A program made the translations under genes and the position numbers. From assembly GCA_012270805.1 (NCBI GenBank), contig JAAXHR010000060.1, forward strand, positions 1 through 11,462: a DNA stretch of 11,462 nt, read 5' to 3'. Positions 1-6,441 of the stretch are shown here, one piece after another. Origin of the DNA: Dehalococcoidia bacterium. Its GTDB lineage: Bacteria; Chloroflexota; Dehalococcoidia; Lucifugimonadales; Lucifugimonadaceae. The notes under the pieces were generated by a model. That model was not told the origin of the DNA, searched no databases, and saw only the letters and a program-made list of their open reading frames with translations. Positions within the stretch are counted from its first letter, which is position 1, and each line of letters begins with the position of its first letter.

Positions 1-186
1 GCAAAAGCACAGAAAGAGGGTTCCATGTGGATTATCGCAATTGGAGCTTTGATCTTCCTTATCGGTCCGGTAACGATGTTCGGTTTTGGTCAGGTAGGAA
101 TCCCGATCGCCGCAATGGTCGTCGGGAGTTTATTAGTGATAGTAGGCATCTGGCGAATGCTCAGGTCGAAGCAACAGATTAGGTAA
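1..186 (+). CDS. Small two-helix membrane protein (5' end uncertain, possibly cut by the window edge)
   Basis: The frame is open from the first base to a TAA at 184-186 and gives 61 residues. From the Met at base 25 there are two hydrophobic stretches, starting WIIAIGALIFLIG and IPIAAMVVGSLLVIVGIW, joined by a short glycine-rich turn. A basic tail (RMLRSKQQIR) follows. This predicts two membrane helices with a positively charged C-terminus, probably cytoplasmic. Two readings are possible. It may be the end of a longer protein that begins left of the window. Or it may be a complete 53-residue protein starting at ATG 25, which has a good Shine-Dalgarno sequence (GAGG at 16-19, 5-base spacer). 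I do not recognise a family and cannot assign a function. It converges on the leftward aldolase gene, so the two are separate transcription units. Confidence 0.5.
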   Translation, partial: AKAQKEGSMWIIAIGALIFLIGPVTMFGFGQVGIPIAAMVVGSLLVIVGIWRMLRSKQQIR

Positions 187-196
187 GGTCTTAACC

Positions 197-219
197 CGCT
201 CCATAACACGAATGGGGCG
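197..219 (+). terminator. Weak hairpin between convergent genes
   Basis: Bases 197-204 can pair with 212-219 (eight pairs, one of them G-U on the + strand transcript) around a 7-base loop, about 10 bases after the stop of the rightward membrane-protein gene. No T-run follows, so this is not a canonical intrinsic terminator. On the opposite strand the wobble pair becomes a mismatch. It could help end the rightward transcript, or it could be chance. Confidence 0.25.
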
Positions 220-233
220 ATCTAAGAGTTGAT

Positions 234-1001
234 TCAACCTTTTAGGGAAGTGACAATTGCCTCACAGGCTTGGCGATAGATAATCGCATCGACATTGATC
301 GAGATGTACTGGATGCCCAAGTCGATCAGCCATTTGCCCATCTCGACGTCTTTGGCGTACGATCCGACTGCTCTGCCTTGGGCACGAGCTTTGGCGGTAG
401 CTTCACGTAGCGCAGTCTCGACGATTGGGTTACGGACATCCCCGGGATATCCGAGCGACTGTGAGATGTCATAGGGACCAAGGAACAAAACGTCAATGCC
501 GTCGACGGTCATGATCTGCTCGAGGTTGTCGAGTCCGCGTTTGCCCTCGATGTGGACGACCGTCATAGTTTCGTCGTTTTGACGGTCAGTGTGACCTTCG
601 CCGTCATTCTCGAAGTAGTTGCCGGCGCGAGTGAAGATGGAGAGACCGCGTTCGCCGAGAGGCGCGTACTTGGCGGCATGGACAACCGATTCGGCGTCAG
701 GGATCGAGTTGATCTGCGGTACCTGCACTCCTTCCGAACCGATATCCAACGCCCGGAGTATCAAGCGTTCGTCGTTGTCGCCAACTCGAATGATGGGAGC
801 AACACCAACACCCTGAGCCGCGATCACCAAATCGGTAGCGGATTCTTGCGATATCGGACCGTGCTCCGTGTCGATGATGCAGAAATCCATGCCCGAGTAC
901 CCCAACGTATCAATCATCGTCACCGATGGGACGATGACAAACGGCCCCACAACCGTTTCTCCAGCTTGAAGTCGCTTCTTTAGATTTCCGCGAATGGGCA
1001 T
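234..1001 (-). CDS. HpcH/HpaI-family class II aldolase
   Basis: This 255-residue protein is the usual length for the HpcH/HpaI aldolase / citrate lyase family. These are metal-dependent TIM-barrel enzymes that reversibly split 2-oxo-4-hydroxy acids into pyruvate (or oxaloacetate-like units) and an aldehyde. The expected active-site pattern is present: IDTEHGP with Asp44 and His47, Arg72 in IIRVGD, the GVQVP loop at 91-95, metal ligand Glu152 in HIEG, and metal ligand Asp178 in FLGPYDIS. These align by spacing with Asp42, His45, Arg70, Glu149 and Asp175 of E. coli HpcH. It starts at ATG 1001 with AGGTGA just upstream (1005-1010) and ends in TGA. It lies 21 bases downstream of the phosphatase-like gene and is probably co-transcribed with it. 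The exact substrate (a homoprotocatechuate-derived acid, a dehydro-deoxy sugar acid or another) cannot be read from sequence. The cytoplasmic location is inferred from the absence of a signal peptide. Confidence 0.9.
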   Translation of the reverse strand: MPIRGNLKKRLQAGETVVGPFVIVPSVTMIDTLGYSGMDFCIIDTEHGPISQESATDLVIAAQGVGVAPIIRVGDNDERLILRALDIGSEGVQVPQINSIPDAESVVHAAKYAPLGERGLSIFTRAGNYFENDGEGHTDRQNDETMTVVHIEGKRGLDNLEQIMTVDGIDVLFLGPYDISQSLGYPGDVRNPIVETALREATAKARAQGRAVGSYAKDVEMGKWLIDLGIQYISINVDAIIYRQACEAIVTSLKG

Positions 1002-1004
1002 TGT

Positions 1005-1010
1005 TCACCT
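1005..1010 (-). promoter_or_regulatory. Ribosome binding site of the HpcH-family aldolase
   Basis: The minus strand reads AGGTGA three bases before ATG 1001, so the core AGG is six bases away. It lies in the 21-base gap after the upstream gene's stop, which supports the chosen start and translation from a shared mRNA. Confidence 0.6.
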
Positions 1011-1022
1011 GCTCTTCTGGAT

Positions 1023-2291
1023 TTAGGCCACGATCAGTGGCACGATACTCTCGGCGGTCGTAATGCCACCATGCATCGATTGTAAAGTCGGTCCCTCTTC
1101 AGAATCCGACGCGTAGATTGACCATCTGCCGCGTGACAAGGCGAAGAAATCGCCCATGCGATCTCGGGCGGCTTCTGAGATGAAGTTAGTAGGTCCGAAA
1201 AGACCCATTTCGATCGCATCTTCGCTCCGCATCAGAGTGAAGCGCTCACCCAAACCAGCATCGAACAGGTCTTGAAAGAGTTCGCCCGAACCAGGTTTCG
1301 TGTGAAAGAAAAGAGTCCGAGGCTCTCCGGCTGGTACGCAGGTTAAGTGCTGGCTCAAAGGTGCAGATGGGGTTAGGGTTGTCCAGACTTCGGCTGGGCT
1401 GTCGAGATGGCCGTGATCCGCGGTGGCGAGGAATCTGGCTTTGCCCGCCAGTTCGGTCCCGAGCGTCTCCGCGAGCGCAACTGCACGACGCACCGCGGAT
1501 CTTGTAATTGGGTGTGTCTCGCCATAGGAGTGCGCGGCACTGTCAACCTCAGTCCAGTAGACATATGTGAATGACTTGCCGGGAGCACGTTCGATCACAT
1601 TGAGCACCTTTGCGCATATCTCGCTGATCGGGTCACCATCAATCGAGTATCCAAGCGTAGAGGTCTGGCCGTACATCGATGTGGTGGTAGACGCTGCCAG
1701 GGCCGCGTCTACCACAAAGGTGAAGGCACCTAATTCTCTAAACGGTATCGGTGGCGCGAATAGCATCTCCAGCGGACTGAACCCGACTTCCTCCAACGAC
1801 TGGCCGGTCCGTGTCAACCTCCAAGGCAAGGGTTGGATCCTCTCTCCCAGTCGCGGTATATGAACGTCCCAGCCTAAATTCCCGTGGGTGCCAGGCCATC
1901 TACCAGTCGCGAGCGACATCAGATTGGGACCGGTCGATGTCGGAAGCGTTGAACACATCGTTAACGCAGTGTGTTTACGAACGTATGAATCTTCTGGCAA
2001 CGTGTCCACAAAATTCATGCCGAAGCCATCGAGAAGCAGGAACACAACATGATCAGGCTCACCGATCGTGCCGATGATTTGCTTGGACGCAGCCTGTGTC
2101 GCATCGTCAAATGTTTCGGGCTGCAGGACACCGAGTGACGCGCCGAGTGCAAACCCAAGCGCGGCATGGTTTGGTGAATCGTGGTCGGGAATGACGCCCT
2201 CGAACTCTTCGTCAATGGATGCGATGAGGTCGGATTTGTTAGTGATCAACGGAATGTCATACCTGAAGTCAGTCTGTGCAACAATCTTCAA
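1023..2291 (-). CDS. Alkaline-phosphatase-superfamily hydrolase (nucleotide pyrophosphatase/phosphodiesterase-like)
   Basis: The protein has about 422 residues if it starts at TTG 2291. It shows the two-metal layout of the alkaline phosphatase superfamily: metal Asp88 in FLLLDGFG, a likely threonine nucleophile in LPTSTGPN (Thr120 by analogy with PTKTFPN of NPP enzymes), Asp250 and His254 in EVDSAAHSYG, Asp292-His293 in ATADHGH, and a terminal His407 in SMHGGIT. Such enzymes hydrolyse phosphodiesters, phosphomonoesters or pyrophosphates; the substrate here is unknown. No signal peptide is evident, so it is probably cytoplasmic. The frame stays open upstream to an ATG at 2510, but that extension runs antisense through the start of the divergent MBL gene. 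Its sequence is rich in Arg and looks non-coding, so I rejected it. Neither TTG 2291 nor TTG 2249 has a strong ribosome binding site. I prefer 2291 because the DLIASI segment, which family members have near the N-terminus, then follows a short leader. It precedes the aldolase gene and is probably co-transcribed with it. Confidence 0.8.
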   Translation of the reverse strand: MKIVAQTDFRYDIPLITNKSDLIASIDEEFEGVIPDHDSPNHAALGFALGASLGVLQPETFDDATQAASKQIIGTIGEPDHVVFLLLDGFGMNFVDTLPEDSYVRKHTALTMCSTLPTSTGPNLMSLATGRWPGTHGNLGWDVHIPRLGERIQPLPWRLTRTGQSLEEVGFSPLEMLFAPPIPFRELGAFTFVVDAALAASTTTSMYGQTSTLGYSIDGDPISEICAKVLNVIERAPGKSFTYVYWTEVDSAAHSYGETHPITRSAVRRAVALAETLGTELAGKARFLATADHGHLDSPAEVWTTLTPSAPLSQHLTCVPAGEPRTLFFHTKPGSGELFQDLFDAGLGERFTLMRSEDAIEMGLFGPTNFISEAARDRMGDFFALSRGRWSIYASDSEEGPTLQSMHGGITTAESIVPLIVA

Positions 2292-2343
2292 GGATAATCG
2301 GACTGTATGCGATTGACGTTGTTTCGCATCGTACCCTGAAATA
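2292..2343. promoter_or_regulatory. Divergent intergenic region, likely holding promoters for both flanking genes
   Basis: This roughly 50-base gap separates the starts of the leftward phosphatase-like gene and the rightward MBL gene, so promoters in both directions are expected here or just inside the genes. On the + strand, GATAAT at 2293-2298 matches five of six bases of a -10 box but has no good -35 box. A TTGACG at 2313-2318 sits too close to the MBL start to place a usable -10. On the minus strand, TACGAT in the stretch before the phosphatase gene is a weak -10 candidate. No clear operator or palindrome is seen. Confidence 0.35.
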
Positions 2344-3270
2344 ATGCCGAATTCGAACTCCAAGGCGACGGTCCTTTTTCTCGGCACCGGAACGTCCGAA
2401 GGCATACCTCGTGTGACGTGTCTGACGGCCGACCCGCCGACTTGTCTGGTCTGCATGGATGCGATGCGCCCGGGTTCCAAGAACCGTCGGCGCAACACTG
2501 GCATCGTCATTCAGCGCGAGCAGGATGACGGGCCACCGGTGAACATAATGATTGACGCGGGTAAATTCTTTTATCAGGCGGCGATCGAATGGTTTCCTAA
2601 GCATGCAATCCGGTCATTGAACGCGGTGATTTTGACGCACGCTCATGCAGACTCTGCTGGTGGTTTGGATGATTTGCGGGACTGGACAAACATGATGCGG
2701 TTCGCTCGGGGGGATGAACATGCGGCCCTGTTAGCGAGAGGTCGAGATGCTCGGATTCCAGTCTATTTGCGTGACGAGGATTTGGAGATCGTGTCCAAAA
2801 CGGCGTACTACCTCGTAGATAGGACGCAGATGACTAGTGGTGGGACAGTAGCGATCCTGGATTTTCGAACAATCGACGCTGAGCCATTTGATGTTATCGG
2901 CACAAACGTGATCCCTCTGGAGGTGCCTCACGGTCCCAACTACTCGTGTAACGGCTACCGGATCGGAGATATGGCATACATTTCCGATGCTTCCAGGGTG
3001 CCTGACGAAATCTTGGAACAGATCGCAGGTGTCGATACGCTAGTGATCGACGCTTTGAGAACCGAACGCACTCACCGCTCCCATTTGACGATGGAACAGG
3101 CGGTGGACTATGCGAAGATCATCCGCCCCCGACGTACCTACTTGACTGATGCTGCGCATGGCATTCATCACTACGAGATGAATGCTCGGCTACGCGACCC
3201 AGAAATGAACGACGGTTTGGATATCCAGTACGCGTATGACGGAATGAGCATCGAAATCGCCGTTGATTGA
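2344..3270 (+). CDS. Metallo-beta-lactamase-fold hydrolase, PhnP-like group
   Basis: This is a 308-residue protein. The first strand, VLFLGTGTSEGIPRV, is typical of the PhnP-like branch of the MBL superfamily (phosphodiesterase-type hydrolases). Cysteines at 26, 34 and 37 followed by an Arg-rich segment resemble the structural zinc site of that group. The metal motif is THAHADS (His99, His101, Asp103), followed by GGLDDLRDW. Other expected ligands are His196 in EVPHGPNY, Asp215 in YISDAS and His272 in DAAHGIHH. Position 104, His in canonical HxHxDH enzymes, is Ser. Related PhnP-like proteins can have Ala here, so one metal site may be altered without loss of activity. ATG 2344 is forced: an in-frame TGA lies at 2314-2316 with no start codon between. 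No Shine-Dalgarno is visible, so translation may be leaderless or weak. Phosphonate lyase genes are absent, so I do not call it phnP. It is the only large rightward gene, with leftward genes on both sides. Confidence 0.85.
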   Translation: MPNSNSKATVLFLGTGTSEGIPRVTCLTADPPTCLVCMDAMRPGSKNRRRNTGIVIQREQDDGPPVNIMIDAGKFFYQAAIEWFPKHAIRSLNAVILTHAHADSAGGLDDLRDWTNMMRFARGDEHAALLARGRDARIPVYLRDEDLEIVSKTAYYLVDRTQMTSGGTVAILDFRTIDAEPFDVIGTNVIPLEVPHGPNYSCNGYRIGDMAYISDASRVPDEILEQIAGVDTLVIDALRTERTHRSHLTMEQAVDYAKIIRPRRTYLTDAAHGIHHYEMNARLRDPEMNDGLDIQYAYDGMSIEIAVD

Positions 3271-3294
3271 CTGATAACTATCGGTGACCTGTTT

Positions 3295-4032
3295 CTAAGA
3301 CGCCTCGCGCTCAGATCGATATTGAGCAATTACGGCATCATCAGGCGGATAGTATTTACCGGGAGTAAGATTTTCGCGGTCTAGGCGGGCTCGTATCCAC
3401 TCTTCCAAGTCGTCGTATTCGATCGCCTTTTGTGCGATGTCAGGCGCGACTACTCGCGGGATACACACTACGCCGTCATCGTCTGCCACGATGTAGTCGC
3501 CCGGTTTGACGAGGACGCCATCGCAGTTGATGGCGTCGTTGGTGGAGTAGGGAGTGCCGACGCGGGTTCCGAGGCTGGAGGTCTTGTCATAACCGTAAAG
3601 AGCGATGCCGTAGTCTTTGACCGTATGCATGTCCCTAATGCCCCCGTCACAGACTAATCCGTCGATGCCGCGCTGTTTCAAACGGAGGAATTTGATGTCT
3701 CCCCCAATGGACATCCATTTGGTTCGCATCGATTCCATAACAATGACGTCGCCGGGACCACCGAGTTCAAATGCCGCATATTCCGGCGATTCCTCCCCGC
3801 CAGGCTTCTCGGCCATGAGATCAGGGCGCGCCGGTAGGAAACGCACGGTGATCGCGCGAGCCACCAGTCGGACACCCGAATTCATCGTTTTGATATTGGC
3901 CATGTAGACGTATCGCGGATCGTGTCCGTTACGAGCCAAGATATCGACGACCGCGGTGGAGTTGACGGTCTTGAGCTTCTCGATGGTTACGGAGTCGAGG
4001 ACGTGATCAGGAGTGGGTTCAATGATGGCCAA
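3295..4032 (-). CDS. RraA-family protein / 4-hydroxy-4-methyl-2-oxoglutarate aldolase-like
   Basis: This is a 245-residue member of the RraA / HMG-CHA aldolase family, once annotated as 'dimethylmenaquinone methyltransferase'. The signature is IGGDIKFLRLKQRG (residues 109-122), then LVCDGGIRD (126-134) with the Asp129 / Arg133-Asp134 region used for metal and substrate binding. The family end strand follows as VKPGDYIVADDDGVVCIPR. Enzymatic members cleave 4-hydroxy-4-methyl-2-oxoglutarate or related acids to pyruvate, or decarboxylate oxaloacetate. RraA itself instead inhibits RNase E. Its place in a run of metabolic genes favours an enzyme. The acidic insert around residues 70-95 resembles the longer 'ribonuclease activity regulator RraA' annotation group. 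The start is TTG 4032: an in-frame TAA lies 27 bases upstream and no ATG occurs before the conserved core. A weak GGAG sits about 12 bases before it. It is the last gene of the leftward block, 48 bases after the M20 gene. Confidence 0.85.
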   Translation of the reverse strand: MAIIEPTPDHVLDSVTIEKLKTVNSTAVVDILARNGHDPRYVYMANIKTMNSGVRLVARAITVRFLPARPDLMAEKPGGEESPEYAAFELGGPGDVIVMESMRTKWMSIGGDIKFLRLKQRGIDGLVCDGGIRDMHTVKDYGIALYGYDKTSSLGTRVGTPYSTNDAINCDGVLVKPGDYIVADDDGVVCIPRVVAPDIAQKAIEYDDLEEWIRARLDRENLTPGKYYPPDDAVIAQYRSEREAS

Positions 4033-4080
4033 TTTTCGTTGGACTCCGATTGGTTCTTAGCTACTCGGCATTTACAGATT

Positions 4081-5529
4081 CTAGTCAACCAGAGATGCTC
4101 GCCCGCTCTGAGCATAACCCCACTCCCCCGCAAATCTTTGTGTTAACCGCGCTATGTTCTTTGCACCCAGAACGAAATCCTCAACGGTTATGTTCTCGTT
4201 CGGAGCGTGGATTTTGTGTGCGGGGTGATCGATACCAGCGGAGGTTATCGGAATGTTCAAGACATTACCGAAGTCGTACATTGGGCCTGAACCAGCAATG
4301 TTGGGATAGATGACGGCTCGTTTTCCGTATGTCTCTTCAGAGGTTTTGATCGCCATTCGGGCCCATTTCGATGACATGTCGGTCCGGAACGGATGAACGC
4401 CACTTATCAGGTTTAGATCAACGTTCTCGAAGCCGTGGCGGTCCAAGTGGCGTCGTATCTTGTCAAAAATGTCGTCCGGTCGCATGTCTGGGACAAGGCG
4501 AAAGTCCATCTTCGCGCTGGCCTTGGCCGGTAGAACAGTTTTCATTCCATCACCTTGATAACCCGCGTCGAGACCCGCGACATTCGCGGTCGGCAAGAAC
4601 AGGTGTTTACGCGGCAGGTCTTCTGAGCCGAGACCCGCAACGAAGGTTTCATTCCCAAATGTTTCGCGCCATTCATCAGAGTCGTCGGGCAGATCCGCCA
4701 ATGCGAGATCTTCCTCGGCCGTCGACTCTCGAACATCATCGTAAAAGCCTTCGATCAGAATCCGATCATCCGTTGTATCCTTGATCGAGTTCAGAGCGTT
4801 GATCAACGTCCAAGTCGCCGATGGTAGCACGGTCGCATACGAGGAATGGGCATCACCTTTAAGCAACGAGACTGACATCTCAACCGCTAGAACACCCTTG
4901 AGACCGAGATATATGACGGGCCGGTTTTGAGCGTTACGACCTCCGCCCTCCCAGATACAAGCGTCGGCGGTGAGCTTATCCGCGTTCTCGGCGATCAGTC
5001 CGGGAAGGTTTGGTGAACCCGATTCTTCCTCACCTTCCGCAAAGATCTTCACGTTGCACGGCAGACCACCCCATTCCTCTCGAAATGCGTTAATCACGGC
5101 GAGGCGTGCAACTATGTTGCCTTTGTCGTCAGACATTCCCCGGCCGTACAGTCGGTCGCCCTTGCGGGTCGGTTCGAATGGATCGGTCTCCCAAAGTTCG
5201 ATGGGATCGATGGGTTGGACATCGTAGTGGACGTAGAGCAGTAACGTCGGCGGCTCTGCGGACGGTCTACCGACACCTGCGGCCGACTGTGCGCGACGAA
5301 ATGCGTCAATAGATGCTGGAGCGTACCCGTAGACTGACGGAAGGCCGTTGTTTGGAGTTGGGATGATTTCAGCTTCGAAGCCATGTTCGGTGAAAATCTT
5401 GACCATCAACTCTGGCGCCTTGTCAAAACCAAGGCGCTGCGCAGAGACACTAGGTTGCCGGACCAGCGTAAACAGCGTTTCTAGCGAGCGGTCAACGTTG
5501 TTTTCGATGTGGTGAAGTATTGAATCCAA
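4081..5529 (-). CDS. M20-family metallopeptidase (dipeptidase / carnosinase-like)
   Basis: This is a two-zinc M20 amidohydrolase of 482 residues, the usual length for the dipeptidase branch. Zinc and catalytic residues in order are His101 and Asp103 in HYDVQP, Asp134 in GRGMSDDKG, the Glu168-Glu169 pair in EGEEESGS, Glu194 in CIWEGGG where many relatives have Asp, and His441 in IHAPNENI. His228 in GDAHSSY lies in the lid/dimerisation domain inserted between the halves of the catalytic domain. It should hydrolyse dipeptides or N-acyl amino acids in the cytoplasm; the substrate is not predictable. The frame is open to an ATG at 5622, but that start lies inside the SDR gene. I chose TTG 5529 because GAGG sits six bases upstream and the protein then begins with the family's usual pattern, DSILHHIENNVDRSLETLF leading to RQPSVSA. 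It follows the SDR gene by 37 bases, consistent with one transcript. Confidence 0.9.
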   Translation of the reverse strand: MDSILHHIENNVDRSLETLFTLVRQPSVSAQRLGFDKAPELMVKIFTEHGFEAEIIPTPNNGLPSVYGYAPASIDAFRRAQSAAGVGRPSAEPPTLLLYVHYDVQPIDPIELWETDPFEPTRKGDRLYGRGMSDDKGNIVARLAVINAFREEWGGLPCNVKIFAEGEEESGSPNLPGLIAENADKLTADACIWEGGGRNAQNRPVIYLGLKGVLAVEMSVSLLKGDAHSSYATVLPSATWTLINALNSIKDTTDDRILIEGFYDDVRESTAEEDLALADLPDDSDEWRETFGNETFVAGLGSEDLPRKHLFLPTANVAGLDAGYQGDGMKTVLPAKASAKMDFRLVPDMRPDDIFDKIRRHLDRHGFENVDLNLISGVHPFRTDMSSKWARMAIKTSEETYGKRAVIYPNIAGSGPMYDFGNVLNIPITSAGIDHPAHKIHAPNENITVEDFVLGAKNIARLTQRFAGEWGYAQSGRASLVD

Positions 5530-5535
5530 TTGCAG

Positions 5536-5539
5536 CCTC
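5536..5539 (-). promoter_or_regulatory. Ribosome binding site deciding the M20 start
   Basis: The minus strand reads GAGG six bases before TTG 5529, in the gap after the SDR stop codon. The longer ATG start at 5622 would overlap the SDR gene by 56 bases. This site is therefore the main sequence evidence for a TTG start and a 482-residue product. Confidence 0.6.
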
Positions 5540-5566
5540 GGATGTTGAGATAGATCGATGGTTTTT

Positions 5567-6394
5567 TTACTCGATGGCGCCGGGCATTCCGGGCTCCAAA
5601 GGAACAGATTCAGGTGGGACACCGCCAGCTAGGAATCCCCCATCCACGGTGATTGTTTGCCCGTTAACGTAGTCGCCGAGGTCAGATGCGAGGAAAAGGC
5701 AGGCGTTGGCGATGTCGCGAGGTACTCCGCCACGGCGGTTGGGTATGTAATCGCGGGCGTAGTCTACGTATCCTTCCAATTGGCCGCGTGTGTGCTCTAA
5801 TTCCGGCGGAAGGACTCGGCTGTCGATGTACCCGGGTGCTACGCAGTTTGAGGTGATACCCGTGCCAGCAAGGTCAACCGCCATGCTGAGGGCCATTCGA
5901 TTGAGTCCTGCTTTAACGATGCCGTAGACGGTGTCCTGAGGCCACGCCCGATAGCTGTGAACGCTGGAGATAGAGATAATGCGTCCGCCACTGCCCTGTT
6001 TGATCATTTCGTGAACGGCTCTTTGGGAACAGAACAGGTATCCCTTAAGGGCGTGTCCAACAAGGAAGTCCCAGAATTCTTCTGTGATGTTGACGAAGTG
6101 CGGATCGGCGGATGCGACGGCGTTGTTCACTAGGATGTCGATCTGCCCGTGAGTTTCGAGGAATTCATCGAACATTCGGGTGCGATCGTCGGTGTTTCCG
6201 ATGTCGGCTCTGTGCCAGCTTGCCACACGGCCCATCGCATTGACTTCGGCGATGATGCTTTCCGCGGTTTCATCTCGTTCGATATCGTTGATGCCGACAT
6301 CGGCACCATTTTCAGCGAAGACGCGGGCGATGCCAGCGCCGATACCACGTCGCGAACCTGTTATGAGTGCTTTTTTGCCTTTGAGGAGTTCCAT
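5567..6394 (-). CDS. Short-chain dehydrogenase/reductase (classical SDR)
   Basis: This is a 275-residue classical SDR, a Rossmann-fold NAD(P)-dependent oxidoreductase of alcohols or ketones, comparable to the large group annotated as 3-oxoacyl-ACP reductase or glucose 1-dehydrogenase. The motifs are TGSRRGIG (12-19) for cofactor binding, Asp37 after the second strand (favouring NAD over NADP), RADIG with Asp64, NNA at 90-92, the catalytic Ser144 region in ISISSVHS, the YGIVK pair Tyr157/Lys161, and VAPGYIDS after the active site. The core ends at ITVDGGFLAGG, and a Pro/Glu-rich tail of about 16 residues follows. It starts at ATG 6394, with a GGGAAG-like purine stretch about 11 bases upstream. 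It lies 47 bases after addA and 37 before the M20 gene. The substrate is unknown; partnership with the M20 and RraA enzymes is suggested only by position. Confidence 0.92.
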   Translation of the reverse strand: MELLKGKKALITGSRRGIGAGIARVFAENGADVGINDIERDETAESIIAEVNAMGRVASWHRADIGNTDDRTRMFDEFLETHGQIDILVNNAVASADPHFVNITEEFWDFLVGHALKGYLFCSQRAVHEMIKQGSGGRIISISSVHSYRAWPQDTVYGIVKAGLNRMALSMAVDLAGTGITSNCVAPGYIDSRVLPPELEHTRGQLEGYVDYARDYIPNRRGGVPRDIANACLFLASDLGDYVNGQTITVDGGFLAGGVPPESVPLEPGMPGAIE

Positions 6395-6420
6395 CTTTCG
6401 ACCGCTTCCCTAGTTTGAAT

Positions 6421-6438
6421 ATCGTCCGTTGGAACGAT
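6421..6438 (-). other. Short hairpin just after the addA stop
   Basis: On the minus strand, ATCGTTCC and GGACGAT form a seven-pair stem with one bulged T and a three-base loop, starting three bases after the addA TGA. No T-run follows, so Rho-independent termination is not supported. It could still stabilise or partly attenuate the message between addA and the SDR gene, or be chance. Confidence 0.25.
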
Positions 6439-6441
6439 TCG

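Noticed and set aside
552..983. 143-residue open frame antisense to the HpcH-family aldolase
   Set aside because: The opposite strand encodes an intact aldolase with all active-site residues. This frame has no recognisable features.
2292..2510. N-terminal extension of the phosphatase-like gene to ATG 2510
   Set aside because: It runs antisense through the well-supported start of the MBL gene, is unusually Arg-rich and has no match to the family's N-terminal pattern.
2344..3270. Calling the MBL gene phnP and inferring phosphonate use
   Set aside because: No other phosphonate-lyase genes are present, and the metal motif differs from canonical PhnP. Only the superfamily branch is supported.
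3271..3294. Terminator between the convergent MBL and RraA-family genes
   Set aside because: Only a four-base inverted repeat (GATA/TATC with a two-base loop) is present, with no T-run; too weak to call.
5562..5568. A run of seven A bases on the minus strand at the SDR stop, as a programmed frameshift joining the SDR and M20 frames
   Set aside because: The run begins in the stop codon and extends after it, so ribosomes would meet the stop first. The M20 gene also has its own start signal, and a fusion is not needed.
5530..5622. N-terminal extension of the M20 gene to ATG 5622
   Set aside because: It overlaps the end of the SDR gene. The TTG at 5529 has a well-placed GAGG and gives the family's normal N-terminus.
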